From Bacteroidia bacterium (GTDB taxonomy: Bacteria > Bacteroidota > Bacteroidia > Bacteroidales > Paludibacteraceae): DNA of 64,000 bases. The stretch spans positions 31,856 to 95,855 of the forward strand of contig SAAO01000011.1 in assembly GCA_009929375.1 (NCBI GenBank), written 5' to 3'. This document shows positions 45,736 to 55,052 of the stretch, piece after piece; the stretch's first letter is position 1, and every line of letters starts with the position of its first letter. The translations under genes were made by a program, and so were the position numbers. The notes beneath the pieces are model-generated. The model did not search any database and was not told where the DNA came from. It saw only the letters and a program-made list of their open reading frames with translations.

Positions 45736-46596
45736 ATGAATTCAAAAGTTCCGGGCTATATGTACGAGAAAAGCAATATCATACGACTGATACTGCTTAC
45801 TGCTGCTTTCGCTTTGTTATTTATCAATATTTTTCAACCATTTAATTCAAGAGGATGGTATCCTGATATTTCAGAATTTAAATACTTCTTCTTTTCGAGT
45901 CTGATTATTCTTACAGGTATGCTCGTGGTGGTTATCAGCAGAATGATAATGCTGACATACACTAAGAAACACGATTTATATTACTGGCAATATGCTTTGT
46001 ACATTGTTGGCGAAGTGCTTGCAATGTCCTTATTTTACACGCTTTTTGCCAAGTTTGTGCCACGTTCGGGAGCCGAACGCGATGTAATTGAAATATTTTA
46101 TCAATCGACAAAAAACACAGGTTGGGTTTTGTTGCTCCCCTACTCTATTTTGTGGCTTTATTTTTCGTGGCGCGAAAAAAACAATATGCTCAAAAAGCTT
46201 ACACAAGAGGAATTTGCTGTGCCTGAAATCAAAAAGAAACCGATGATTGCTTTCCCCGACGAAAAGGGTGAAATAAAAATATCGGTAATGATCGAAAACC
46301 TGCTTTATGTGGATTCAGCTGATAATTATGCCACCATACATTATCTCAACAAATCAAAACTATCTCATTTTCTGATCCGCAACTCACTAAAATGGATTGA
46401 AGAGAATCTGACAAAAGAAACGCCGCTTGTACGCTGTCATCGTTCGTATATTGTAAACCTCGACATGGTAAAAGTATTGCGAAAAACCAAAGACGGTATT
46501 TTTCTGGAAATGGATGCGCTGAACACACCCGATATTCCGGTCTCAAAAACCTATTACGACAGGGTAATGGATAAATTCTCAAAATATTCAGTATAA
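45736..46596 (+). CDS. Membrane-anchored LytTR transcription regulator
   Basis: A 286-residue regulator starting at the Met at 45736, downstream of the predicted transcription start. Four membrane helices (residues about 15-35, 50-70, 85-105, 130-148) are followed by a LytTR DNA-binding domain (about 185-285), with ISVMIENLLYVDSADNY and LVRCHRSYIVNL. There is no receiver domain and no kinase nearby, so the membrane part may sense the signal itself. The phased repeat array upstream probably binds this protein, making it self-regulated. Confidence 0.9.
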   Translation: MNSKVPGYMYEKSNIIRLILLTAAFALLFINIFQPFNSRGWYPDISEFKYFFFSSLIILTGMLVVVISRMIMLTYTKKHDLYYWQYALYIVGEVLAMSLFYTLFAKFVPRSGAERDVIEIFYQSTKNTGWVLLLPYSILWLYFSWREKNNMLKKLTQEEFAVPEIKKKPMIAFPDEKGEIKISVMIENLLYVDSADNYATIHYLNKSKLSHFLIRNSLKWIEENLTKETPLVRCHRSYIVNLDMVKVLRKTKDGIFLEMDALNTPDIPVSKTYYDRVMDKFSKYSV

Positions 46597-46640
46597 TTTT
46601 TGCTTTCACATTTAATTCAGTCAGTAAATACAATTATTTT

Positions 46641-47447
46641 ATGAATGTACTGAAAAAAGTTCCGGAAGGGCTTTATAAAACAGGCTTCGCACTAAGTGGA
46701 GGCGGCATAAAAGGTCTGTGTCATGCAGGTGTACTAAAAGCGCTCGAAGAGAAAGGAATCTTTCCGGATATTATTTCCGGAGTAAGTGCAGGAGCAATAG
46801 TGGGTGCTTTATATGCCGACGGATATAGTCCCGACGAGATTGCCAGACTTTTCGAGGACATAAGTTTTCGGAAAATGACTAAAATCCGTATTCCCGAGGG
46901 CGGACTTTTTCGGATTGATGCCTTCGAGGATTTTATGTACAAAAATCTGCGTGCAAAAACATTTGAAGAACTACGAATTCCGCTGCGCATTGTGGCCACC
47001 GACTTAGACAAAGGTCGCAGCGTGGTTTTCGACAAAGGCAATCTGATCGACCCCATAGTGGCTTCGTGCAGCGTTCCTTTGCTTTTCACACCCAAACGTA
47101 TCAATGGCGTGCATTATGTGGATGGCGGCGTACTCAAAAATTTCCCTGTTTCCACCATTCGCGATAGTTGCCGCACTGTGATTGGTATCAACGCAAGTCC
47201 GCTCGTGGCCGACGAATATAAACTTTCTCTGCTCAATGTGGCTTCGCGCACCTATCACTTTATGTTCAAAGCCAACATTCTGGCCGATAAAGAGCTTTGC
47301 GATTTGCTCATAGAACCTGTGGATATGGGTAATTACGATACTTTTGATGTAGAGAAAGGTCGCGAAATATACGAACTTGGATATAAAAGTGCCAGCGATA
47401 TACTGCAGCAACTTAGCAATGAATCGCAAAAATTACTAACTGAATAG
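46641..47447 (+). CDS. Patatin-like phospholipase
   Basis: A 268-residue single-domain patatin hydrolase. The oxyanion loop is SGGGIKG near 20, the nucleophile Ser is in GVSAG near 50, and the Asp of the dyad is in VDGGVLKNFP near 158. This class cleaves acyl esters of lipids without a classical triad. No signal peptide is seen, so it is cytoplasmic. It follows the LytTR gene by 44 nt and ends at a terminator, so it may share that promoter. Confidence 0.93.
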   Translation: MNVLKKVPEGLYKTGFALSGGGIKGLCHAGVLKALEEKGIFPDIISGVSAGAIVGALYADGYSPDEIARLFEDISFRKMTKIRIPEGGLFRIDAFEDFMYKNLRAKTFEELRIPLRIVATDLDKGRSVVFDKGNLIDPIVASCSVPLLFTPKRINGVHYVDGGVLKNFPVSTIRDSCRTVIGINASPLVADEYKLSLLNVASRTYHFMFKANILADKELCDLLIEPVDMGNYDTFDVEKGREIYELGYKSASDILQQLSNESQKLLTE

Positions 47448-47457
47448 ATACCCCAAT

Positions 47458-47494
47458 AAACTCCCGAATTGAAAATCTTGCGGGAGTTTTTTTA
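47458..47494 (+). terminator. Terminator after the patatin gene
   Basis: The 9-bp stem AAACTCCCG/CGGGAGTTT (47458-47466 with 47481-47489) is followed by a T-run. Confidence 0.8.
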
Positions 47495-47685
47495 TACCGT
47501 ACTATTCACTTTTGTTTGTGGAATAATTTATAGAAAATCAGCAACTTTCAACTGTGTTTTTTTGTTTTAATGTTATATTACTTTGCTATTTTCGGTTAAA
47601 CTGAGCCTGAATTTTCAGATTAACCGTTTCTCTGTAAACTCTGAGCTTTCATCAATTTCATATCAACTCTTAAAAATAATACCCA

Positions 47686-49014
47686 ATGAAAAAGATGTTC
47701 ATTCTGCTGTTTCCGGCATTGTTTTTTTGCAGCTGCGAATCGTTGTTTCAGGATATTGATTATCTGTTTATGGATAAAGTAGTACTGAAAGGAAAAGTTT
47801 CAAATGCTAAAGCCTCTTCGTCTCAACAAAAAGCACCTTCGGAAAATGAATTTACGCTGGCCGATGCAGCCAAAGTAATGGTTTTTTACGGCAATCAGTA
47901 TCAAATCATCGAAATAAAGTCCGATGGTTCCTTCTCGGGCAAAGTGCCTTTGGGAAACTCCACCCTTGTTACATTTCTAACAAAAGACAATGAGTTTATC
48001 GGAAACCTTTATACAGGCGGCCTCAACTTTCTGCCACTACAGGGACTCGATGAAAAAATTGATCTGATTGACTTTTCTACACTTACACTCGACAGTAAGC
48101 GGGTAATTCCCGAAAACGACCCTGTTGGTAAAAGTATAAAGCTCACAGAAGCTGAGCTCAGTTTTATGAAAGAAGTGGGTAAATTTTATGAATCGATGGC
48201 CAAAAACATCGACATGAATAATAATAAGATTCCGGATCTGTACGAAGATATCACCATTTTTCTGAGCACCGAACGTGGTTTCGAAGGTGGAAAATATGGA
48301 ATTAAAGGACAAAAAGAGGCTCAAATCACAGGCACTTATGATCTGGAAGGTACAAACAGCCTCAAAATTGAAGGTTACGTAGACTGGTTCTCGGAAAAAA
48401 TAAAAGGTATCAGCAAAAATGCAACCCTTTCAGGTCCGGCTTCAAACCCTTACAACGACATTATAAACAGCTCAAATCAGGAGTTCGATGACAACGAACC
48501 CGACAAAGAATCGTACTATGTTGATTTCAGACGTCAAAGCAACGACTTGTTTGAAACCGGTACTTATACGCTACATATAGACAAACAGAATTTCACTTTC
48601 GATTACTATTTTGATCTGAATATGAAGGATTTCTGGGTTTTTGCTGTTCCTGCTCTTGTGACTGACGCTAAAGGCTATGTAACTGAGGTTAATGTGGAAT
48701 ATCAGCTAAAAGATGGACGAAAAGTAAAACCTGAAAAAGTACTCTCGAGCAGTATCACTCTTATGTTTAACGTATACAGTTATGACAAAACTATGGATGT
48801 ATATGATAGCTGGAGCATGAGTGGGAATGGAAAACCCGGAGAAAAAGCCAGTGTTGAGATAATAAGACGCAATGCGCTTAATGATCTGAAAAGCAACTTT
48901 AGTCACTATACAATTAAGCTACCGACTCCCATAAAACTAAGTAACATAGAATCAGTAGGAACCTCATATCTGGATATGTTTAATAACAGCGCAGGTAATA
49001 ACTGGGCACCCTGA
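47686..49014 (+). CDS. Uncharacterised lipoprotein
   Basis: A 442-residue predicted lipoprotein (signal MKKMFILLFPALFF with lipobox-like FCSC, Cys about 16). No known family recognised. The N-terminal third has a short beta-rich carboxypeptidase-regulatory-like part (GSFSGKVPLGNSTLVTFLT). The middle is rich in Asn/Asp and includes DMNNNKIPDLYEDI, reminiscent of a calcium-binding-type loop. The C-terminal third is beta-rich (WSMSGNGKPGEKASVEI). It stands alone between patatin and aspC. Confidence 0.6.
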   Translation: MKKMFILLFPALFFCSCESLFQDIDYLFMDKVVLKGKVSNAKASSSQQKAPSENEFTLADAAKVMVFYGNQYQIIEIKSDGSFSGKVPLGNSTLVTFLTKDNEFIGNLYTGGLNFLPLQGLDEKIDLIDFSTLTLDSKRVIPENDPVGKSIKLTEAELSFMKEVGKFYESMAKNIDMNNNKIPDLYEDITIFLSTERGFEGGKYGIKGQKEAQITGTYDLEGTNSLKIEGYVDWFSEKIKGISKNATLSGPASNPYNDIINSSNQEFDDNEPDKESYYVDFRRQSNDLFETGTYTLHIDKQNFTFDYYFDLNMKDFWVFAVPALVTDAKGYVTEVNVEYQLKDGRKVKPEKVLSSSITLMFNVYSYDKTMDVYDSWSMSGNGKPGEKASVEIIRRNALNDLKSNFSHYTIKLPTPIKLSNIESVGTSYLDMFNNSAGNNWAP

Positions 49015-49102
49015 AAGAATCAATAATTATCAAAAATTAAGCACAACTTCACTTTTTAAGAAAAAAGTGATAGTTTTATTGGCCTGATTGCACTTTTTTG
49101 AT

Positions 49103-49110
49103 TACTTTTG
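49103..49110 (+). promoter_or_regulatory. -7 promoter box for aspC
   Basis: TACTTTTG lies 40 nt before the start at 49150 and overlaps the more upstream ATG at 49108, which rules that ATG out as the start. Confidence 0.6.
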
Positions 49111-49149
49111 CATCGGAATAAAAACAAAACTAAAAACAACAAAAAGCAA

Positions 49150-50346
49150 ATGAAGTTTCCAGTATCAGACCGTCTGGCAGCATTGTCACCATCCGAAACG
49201 CTTGCCATGTCGCAAAAAAGCAACGAGCTGAAAGCTCAGGGTATTGATGTGATTAACCTCAGTGTGGGTGAACCCGATTTCTTTACACCCGACCACATTA
49301 AAGAAGCTGCAAAACAGGCTGTGGATAACAACTTCTCATTTTATTCACCGGTTCCGGGTTATCCTGCGCTTCGCAATGCCATTTGTGCAAAACTGAAAAA
49401 CGAAAACGGACTCGAATACAAACCCGAAGAAATTGTTTGTTCAAACGGAGCCAAGCAATCGGTTTGTAACGTAATTCTGGCTGTAATCAGCAAAGGCGAC
49501 GAAGTGATTATCCCTGCTCCTTTCTGGGTAAGTTATCCCGAAATGGTTACGCTGGCCGATGGTAAATCAGTTATCGTATCGGCCGGTATCGATCAGGATT
49601 TCAAAATGACACCTGCTCAACTCGAAGCTGCCATTACTCCTAAAACAAAAGCTTTGATTCTTTGCTCGCCATCAAATCCTACAGGAAGCGTTTACAGCAA
49701 AGAAGAACTCGAAGGACTTGCGAATGTACTTGCAAAATATCCAAACATAATTATTATTTCTGACGAAATTTACGAACACATTAACTATCTGGGAAAACAC
49801 GAAAGTATTGCTCAGTTCGAAAGTGTACGTGACCGCGTAGTGATTGTAAACGGTGTGTCGAAAGCATATGCCATGACTGGATGGCGTTTGGGTTGGATTG
49901 CCGGTCCAAAATGGATTGCATCGGCCTGCAATACGCTTCAGGGACAATATACTTCAGGACCATGCTCGGTAACACAGAAAGCTGCCGAAGCTGCTTACAC
50001 CGGCGATCAAAGCTGTCTGGCTACCATGCGTGCTGCTTTTGAACGTCGCAAAAACCTGGTGGTAAGCATGGCCCGCGAAATTCCGGGACTCAAGGTAAAC
50101 GATCCTCAGGGCGCATTTTATGTTTTCCCTGATGCAAGTTACTATATCGGAAAATCATACAACGGCAAGAAAATTGAAAACTCAGGCGATTTGGCACTCT
50201 TCCTGCTCGAAGTAGGTCACGTAGCCTGTGTGGGTGGTGGTGCTTTCGGTGCTCCCGATTGTATCCGTATGTCGTATGCAACTTCCGAAGACAACCTCAC
50301 AAAAGCCTTTACACGCATCAAAGAAGCGTTGGCTAAACTAGCGTAA
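49150..50346 (+). CDS. aspC: Aspartate aminotransferase (class I/II, aspC/AatA type)
   Basis: A PLP aminotransferase interconverting aspartate/oxaloacetate and glutamate/2-oxoglutarate. The start at 49150 (MKFPVSDRLAALSPSET, 398 residues) fits the family. INLSVGEPDF, SPSNPTGSVY and the PLP lysine in GVSKAYAMTGWRLGW are present, as is the C-terminal carboxylate-binding RMSYA. It may also act on prephenate, as related type Ib enzymes do. Ends at a strong terminator. Confidence 0.93.
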   Translation: MKFPVSDRLAALSPSETLAMSQKSNELKAQGIDVINLSVGEPDFFTPDHIKEAAKQAVDNNFSFYSPVPGYPALRNAICAKLKNENGLEYKPEEIVCSNGAKQSVCNVILAVISKGDEVIIPAPFWVSYPEMVTLADGKSVIVSAGIDQDFKMTPAQLEAAITPKTKALILCSPSNPTGSVYSKEELEGLANVLAKYPNIIIISDEIYEHINYLGKHESIAQFESVRDRVVIVNGVSKAYAMTGWRLGWIAGPKWIASACNTLQGQYTSGPCSVTQKAAEAAYTGDQSCLATMRAAFERRKNLVVSMAREIPGLKVNDPQGAFYVFPDASYYIGKSYNGKKIENSGDLALFLLEVGHVACVGGGAFGAPDCIRMSYATSEDNLTKAFTRIKEALAKLA

Positions 50347-50370
50347 CTTTGTAAAGCTTATCAAATAAAT

Positions 50371-50413
50371 CGACCCGCAGTTTCTCAATAAAACTGCGGG
50401 TCGTTATTTTTTT
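50371..50413 (+). terminator. Terminator after aspC
   Basis: A perfect 13-bp stem (50371-50383 with 50391-50403) is followed by TTATTTTTTT. Confidence 0.92.
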
Positions 50414-50423
50414 ACAGTGAACT

Positions 50424-50619
50424 CGTCTTGACTTTTTATAATGTCGCTCCTACGGAGCTATTATGCAAAAAGGACTAATAATAGCTACCATAATTATGCT
50501 CCTAAGGGAGCAATTTTTTAGCTTCGGAGAAGCGATATTATGGTAGAGATGTTGATTGTAGAGTGTTTTTAAGAGCTCCGTTAGGAGCGAAATTATATTG
50601 TTTATAAAAAGTCAAGACG
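50424..50619. mobile_element. MITE-like element with 17-bp perfect terminal inverted repeats
   Basis: The ends are exact inverted repeats of 17 bp (CGTCTTGACTTTTTATA at 50424-50440 and its complement at 50603-50619). Inside these, a second imperfect pair carries CGCTCCTACGGAGCT-type sequences. An inner 10-bp pair (CTACCATAAT, 50485-50494, with 50537-50546) flanks two small hairpins, GCTCC-TAA-GGGAGC and GCTTCGGAGAAGC. No transposase is encoded, so it is non-autonomous. It lies between the aspC terminator and the end of the GH16 gene. There is no clear target duplication. Confidence 0.78.
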
Positions 50620-50643
50620 ATTTAAGTATCAAAACAATAATTA

Positions 50644-51525
50644 TTATTTCTGATACACTCTTACATAATCCACTTCGTAACGTGTTGGGAATTTTGTATT
50701 CGAAGGATCGCCACCATTCTGTCCGCCAATAGCAAGATTTAGTAAAATATAATGTGGTTGGTGAAAAGGTTGAAAACCATCAGGATTCACTGTGGTGCTC
50801 AAATCGGTTTCGTTGAGCAATTCATCGTCGAGATACAGGCGAATCGATTTTTCGTCCCAGTCCATTCGCCAGATGTGAAACTTTGCAGGCCAATCGGCAT
50901 CTTTTTTCAAAAAATGGTCGAGAGGATATTTTGCGCTGTCCCATTTTGCATTGTACCGACGAGTTGTCCCCGAGGCCACATTGGCTAAAATACAATGCAC
51001 ACCATCAATCGGATATGACTCCATAATGTCAATTTCTCCGTTCGAAGGCCATTCACCTTTTACACCAAGTGTCCAGATAGCTGGCCAAAGCCCCATTGCA
51101 GTATCGATACGGGCACGAATCTCGAAACGTCCGTATTGAAATTCCTTTTTTCCCAAGGAATTAATACTCGCTGCAGTATATTCTGCAAATTCACGATTTT
51201 TACGCCATTCCACCGACCCGGCCACAAAATTCGGATTTTTCAGCTTTTCGCGACGACCTTCAATCACCAGTACGCCTTTATCGCAAAAAGCATTGTCTTC
51301 CTGATACCACTGAAATTCTTCATTACGCACAAAACCATATTCGTGATTCCAGATTGCAGCATCGGGCTTTCCCGCATAATTAAACTCTTCAGCCCAAACC
51401 AGTTTCATTCCCTGTTTTTCTTTCGGAGCCTTCGTTTTGTCAGGTTTATAAGGATTGGCAGCTTCAAGTTGTATTCCTGCCAGTAACAGTAGCACAATTG
51501 CGAACAGAACTTTTTGTGATTTCAT
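50644..51525 (-). CDS. Glycoside hydrolase family 16 (beta-glucanase/laminarinase type)
   Basis: A 293-residue secreted enzyme with signal peptide MKSQKVLFAIVLLLLAGIQLEA. The catalytic motif GEIDIMES (Glu-x-Asp-x-x-Glu) near residue 163 is intact, and the beta-jelly-roll strands WPAIWTLG, FHIWRMDWDE and PHYILLNLAIGG are typical. GH16 enzymes cut beta-1,3 and beta-1,3/1,4 glucans or galactans; the laminarinase side is the closer match. A promoter box lies at 51591. No SusC/D pair is adjacent, so it is not in a full polysaccharide locus. Confidence 0.93.
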   Translation of the reverse strand: MKSQKVLFAIVLLLLAGIQLEAANPYKPDKTKAPKEKQGMKLVWAEEFNYAGKPDAAIWNHEYGFVRNEEFQWYQEDNAFCDKGVLVIEGRREKLKNPNFVAGSVEWRKNREFAEYTAASINSLGKKEFQYGRFEIRARIDTAMGLWPAIWTLGVKGEWPSNGEIDIMESYPIDGVHCILANVASGTTRRYNAKWDSAKYPLDHFLKKDADWPAKFHIWRMDWDEKSIRLYLDDELLNETDLSTTVNPDGFQPFHQPHYILLNLAIGGQNGGDPSNTKFPTRYEVDYVRVYQK

Positions 51526-51590
51526 TGTGTGTAGTGTAAATAGTGTTGTAGTGTAATTAATCTATTGAATCAAAATCAGTTGAATAAAAT

Positions 51591-51598
51591 CAAAGATA
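51591..51598 (-). promoter_or_regulatory. -7 promoter box for the GH16 gene
   Basis: CAAAGATA is TATCTTTG on the minus strand, 66 nt upstream. Confidence 0.5.
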
Positions 51599-51661
51599 AC
51601 ATATTGTAGCGAAACAACAGAATGTATCAGTAAATTTTAGCAGATTTAGCCGTTTTAAGGT

Positions 51662-51702
51662 AAAAAAGGCTGCACTTTCAAAAAAGTACAGCCCCTTTTT
51701 TA
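51662..51702 (-). terminator. Terminator after the methyltransferase gene
   Basis: The stem GGCTG-C-ACTT/AAGT-A-CAGCC, with one mismatch, is flanked by A-run and T-run, immediately after the minus-strand stop. Confidence 0.72.
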
Positions 51703-52476
51703 TCAGATTTTACGCCCTATGTAAAATACATATCCATAATACTTTTTATACATATGATACATTTCTTCTTCGTGAGATAAGTTTGCCATTAGCTCTTTTG
51801 CCATCTGATTATCAGGATATTTTTCCATAAAAACCTTTTTAGCTTCCACCTGCGGTTCGAAAAATATTTTTGTCCAGCAGTATTCCGGCAGACAAAAAAC
51901 AGCCTCAGGAATATAGCCGGCCTTTTGCAACTGAGCTATTTTCACAGGAATAGTATCAATTTCGGGATAAGCTTCGTTCCAGAAATCGTTTATTTCGGCA
52001 GGACGTTCGTCGGTAAACCACGAAGCTTCGGAAACAGTAATATATCCTCCGTCTTTCAGATATTTGTGCCATTCATTAACTCCACGTTCGAAACCGATGT
52101 TATAAATAGCTCCTTCGCACCAGATAAGGTCCAATTCTCCTGGTTGAAACGGCAACTCATCCATCGAACCAACTATGCCTTTCACCCTGTGCTGAAGATT
52201 CAAATCTGTTGCATTTCGGTTGAAACGATCAATAAAGCCCTTAAATAAGTCGAGTCCCAGAATGCTTCCTGAAGTATTTTGAGCCAGCGTCATTGTCTGA
52301 CCACCCGTACCGCAACCCAAATCGGCAATCCGTGATTTTTCGTTGAGATTATCGATAAAACTCAACGCTTTCAGAGTCATTTCGGGACTTCCCGGACCCT
52401 GACGTTCGATAAGTGAAAAATATTCGCAAATCAGATTAAAATCGAATTCGTGTATGTTTTGATATTCGTTACTCAT
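51703..52476 (-). CDS. Class I SAM-dependent methyltransferase
   Basis: A 257-residue methyltransferase. The SAM-binding loop is [16 protein letters not shown] near residue 53, followed by acidic motif [12 protein letters not shown] and motif [16 protein letters not shown]. The methyl acceptor is unknown; the type resembles small-molecule or ubiquinone-type methyltransferases. It is preceded by about 530 nt without genes. Confidence 0.9.
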   Translation of the reverse strand: MSNEYQNIHEFDFNLICEYFSLIERQGPGSPEMTLKALSFIDNLNEKSRIADLGCGTGGQTMTLAQNTSGSILGLDLFKGFIDRFNRNATDLNLQHRVKGIVGSMDELPFQPGELDLIWCEGAIYNIGFERGVNEWHKYLKDGGYITVSEASWFTDERPAEINDFWNEAYPEIDTIPVKIAQLQKAGYIPEAVFCLPEYCWTKIFFEPQVEAKKVFMEKYPDNQMAKELMANLSHEEEMYHMYKKYYGYVFYIGRKI

Positions 52477-53004
52477 AATTGTAAAGTATTATTAGTCTGA
52501 ATTTTGCCAAACGACAAAATTCGACTTTGTTAGAATTTATTTATAGAATATGAAAATAGTCCGAACAAGAATATGCCCGGTAAACTGAGGGGATAATCAA
52601 ATTTGCAACTGCAAAATGATTATTTACTTCACCAAATCCGAAATTGATTTATACATCCAATGATTTTAGTTCTGCAAAGCTAATTTATTTGATTTGTTCT
52701 GCCAACAGAATTCGCAAAAATCAGCTATTCAATGCGAATTAAAGTATTTATTAATGTATAAATCTTAATTACAAGCATTTATATAGTCGAAAATTATGCT
52801 AAAGAACATATTCTGCATAATTTTTCGTATATTTACAAAGCGTAAACAATTGGGTTCATTTTGTCCTGTATCCACATCATCTTATTTTAAATAAATAAGC
52901 CTTCCTATTGTCGAAACCGACCTCATATCAATCCCTTGTTTATTATTCAAAAATTAATCTCTCAAAAAAACTTTTCATTCTGCATCCGCAGAAATTCAAC
53001 ACAC
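52477..53004. other. Long AT-rich gap upstream of the DEAD-box gene
   Basis: This 528-nt region holds a possible minus-strand -7 box (CAAAGCTA, 52675-52682). A weaker plus-strand box (TATATTTA) near 52830 would give the helicase mRNA a leader of about 170 nt. I see no gene, and no strong hairpin. Confidence 0.4.
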
Positions 53005-54162
53005 ATGACATTTAACGATTTAGATATTATCGAGCCGATATTGAAGGCTCTGAATGATAAAGGTTACAAAACACCAACCCTTATACAGGAAAAAGCAATT
53101 CCTATGGTTTTGCAACACAAAGATTTACTTGGACTTGCACAAACAGGAACGGGAAAAACGGCTGCATTTGCAATTCCAATAATTCAACACATTTACAACA
53201 AGCCCAAAGCAGTTAGCAGAAAACCTCCTATAAAAGCCCTGATCCTCACTCCCACCCGCGAACTTGCATTGCAAATCGACGAATGTATCGAAGAATATAG
53301 TACATACACCGGAGTTAGTCATTGCGTAATTTTTGGCGGAGTGAAACAAAACACACAGGTAAGCGCCTTGAAAAATGGCGTGGATATTCTGACAGCTACG
53401 CCGGGCAGACTACTTGACCTTATGAATCAGGGATATGTACACTTAAACGATATCAGTTTTTTCGTACTCGACGAAGCCGATCGTATGCTGGATATGGGTT
53501 TCATTCACGACATAAAACGAATTTTGCCTAAACTTCCTGAGAAGAAACAAACACTTTTGTTCTCTGCCACAATGCCGCAAGCCATTGCTACCTTATCGGG
53601 TACGATACTGAAAAATCCGGTTCGAGTGGAAGTTACCCCCACTTCTTCCGTGGTAGATACGGTGACTCAACTGCTTTATTATGTGGAGAAAACCGACAAA
53701 AAAGACTTACTTATCGAATTGCTTTCGAAAGATAAAAAACAATCGACACTGATTTTTTCGCGTACAAAACACGGAGCAGATAAAATTGCCCGCTTGCTTT
53801 GTAAGGCAGGTATTGGCAGTGAAGCTATTCATGGAAACAAATCGCAAACTGCACGTCAACGGGCACTGAGCAATTTCAAATCGAACAGAACAAGAGTACT
53901 GATAGCCACAGACATAGCTGCTCGTGGCATCGATATCGACAAACTCGAAATGGTGATTAATTACGATTTACCCGAAGTGGCCGAAACTTATGTACACCGT
54001 ATCGGACGAACCGGACGTGCAGGAAATACAGGCGTTGCATTGTCGTTTTGCGCAGAAGAAGAGAAATCATATCTGAAAGATATTCAGCGACTAACAGGTA
54101 AAAAACTTGAAGTCGCTAATAGTCAGCCAAAAGTCAGGAATTTATCATTAAAAATAAAATAA
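53005..54162 (+). CDS. DEAD-box RNA helicase (RhlE-like)
   Basis: An ATP-dependent RNA helicase used in ribosome assembly and mRNA turnover, often cold-induced. I use the ATG at 53005 (MTFNDLDIIEPILKAL, 385 residues), which fits the family N-terminus; an upstream ATG at 52936 adds non-conserved sequence. Motifs: Q motif PTLIQEKAI, Walker A AQTGTGKT, PTRELALQ, TPGRLLDL, DEAD in VLDEADRMLDMGF, SAT, ARGIDID and HRIGRTGR. There is no long C-terminal tail. The 77-residue gene follows 7 nt downstream. Confidence 0.95.
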   Translation: MTFNDLDIIEPILKALNDKGYKTPTLIQEKAIPMVLQHKDLLGLAQTGTGKTAAFAIPIIQHIYNKPKAVSRKPPIKALILTPTRELALQIDECIEEYSTYTGVSHCVIFGGVKQNTQVSALKNGVDILTATPGRLLDLMNQGYVHLNDISFFVLDEADRMLDMGFIHDIKRILPKLPEKKQTLLFSATMPQAIATLSGTILKNPVRVEVTPTSSVVDTVTQLLYYVEKTDKKDLLIELLSKDKKQSTLIFSRTKHGADKIARLLCKAGIGSEAIHGNKSQTARQRALSNFKSNRTRVLIATDIAARGIDIDKLEMVINYDLPEVAETYVHRIGRTGRAGNTGVALSFCAEEEKSYLKDIQRLTGKKLEVANSQPKVRNLSLKIK

Positions 54163-54169
54163 TAACATC

Positions 54170-54403
54170 ATGATTGCCAAACAAAATTCATTCGGACAAA
54201 AGAAAGAGGGTGGAATTAGTCATTCAGACAAAGCAACCGCAACTCAGCAAGTTACTTCAATTTTGAAAAACATGAAGGATAAAGCAGGTGAAACTATCCG
54301 AATCAGTATCAACAAACGAACTACGATTGAATTACCTGCCTGTTTGACTCAGGCCGAGCAGGATGCGCGGGTGGCAAACTATATAAAGTTACACAACATT
54401 TAG
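54170..54403 (+). CDS. Small basic hypothetical protein downstream of the helicase
   Basis: A 77-residue, Lys-rich protein (MIAKQNSFGQKKEGGISH), then DKATATQQVTSIL and ISINKRTTIELPACL. No family recognised. It is 7 nt from the helicase stop, so it is very likely cotranscribed. Its charge suits RNA or ribosome contact, but that is only inference. Confidence 0.7.
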   Translation: MIAKQNSFGQKKEGGISHSDKATATQQVTSILKNMKDKAGETIRISINKRTTIELPACLTQAEQDARVANYIKLHNI

Positions 54404-54434
54404 AAAAAACGTCTTCAAAACAGCAATGTGAGAA

Positions 54435-54908
54435 TCAGTCAGCGACCTGCTTTCTGATTCTTACTGCATTATAGCCCTTCTTTCCACGCTCAAGTTCGAA
54501 AACAACGTTATCGCCCACCTGAATAGCTTCGAGCAGCCCACTTACGTGAAAGAAAAACTTATCGGTTTTTGCAGCTTCCTTAATAAAACCGTAGCCCTTT
54601 TCAGCGTTTACATGCTCTACACGTCCTTTTCGTTCATTAGTATTACTTTCTGAATGTCCTGTTTCAACATTATCAGAAGTTACGACAGAAGTTTGCTCTG
54701 AAGCAGATTTTGGTTTTCTATCGTTAGCAGAAACCTCCGGCGGTGTACTTGTTATTCTTCCGTTTTCGTCCACATAAGCAATCATATCATCAAAACCGGC
54801 AGGTTTATCGTTCAGTTTGCGGTTTTCTTTTTTCTTTTGTTTTTCTACACGTTTTTCCTGCTTTTTCTTTTCGTTGTCGCGTTTGCTGTATGTGGTTGGT
54901 TTTGCCAT
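54435..54908 (-). CDS. Cold-shock domain protein with charged N-terminal region
   Basis: A 157-residue protein. Residues about 1-90 are basic and low-complexity, beginning MAKPTTYSKRDNEKKKQEKR. Residues about 93-155 form a cold-shock domain with RNP1-like KGYGFIKEA and RNP2-like FFFHVSGL, then VFELERGKKGYNAVRIRK. Cold-shock proteins bind single-stranded RNA. Convergent with the helicase and its small partner, next to the RRM protein. Confidence 0.9.
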   Translation of the reverse strand: MAKPTTYSKRDNEKKKQEKRVEKQKKKENRKLNDKPAGFDDMIAYVDENGRITSTPPEVSANDRKPKSASEQTSVVTSDNVETGHSESNTNERKGRVEHVNAEKGYGFIKEAAKTDKFFFHVSGLLEAIQVGDNVVFELERGKKGYNAVRIRKQVAD

Positions 54909-55003
54909 AAAAATAAATTAGTTTGTTTTTTAAATAAGTAAATAGGATGGAACTGTATCAACAGCATCTGAAATTAAAGAAAACTGTGATACAACTATGT
55001 ATG

Positions 55004-55036
55004 AAAAATGCCTTTACTTATCATAAAGGCATTTTT
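55004..55036 (-). terminator. Terminator after the RRM gene
   Basis: A perfect 13-bp stem (55004-55016 with 55024-55036, AAAAATGCCTTTA and its complement) lies just downstream of the minus-strand RRM gene. Confidence 0.8.
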
Positions 55037-55052
55037 GCGGGGAAATATTGTA

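Noticed and set aside
49050..49075. Terminator after the orphan lipoprotein
   Set aside because: CACTTTTTAAGAAAAAAGTG is a weak A/T stem without a clear T-run; not listed.
50424..50619. CRISPR array
   Set aside because: The repeats are inverted and nested, not direct with unique spacers; no cas genes in the window.
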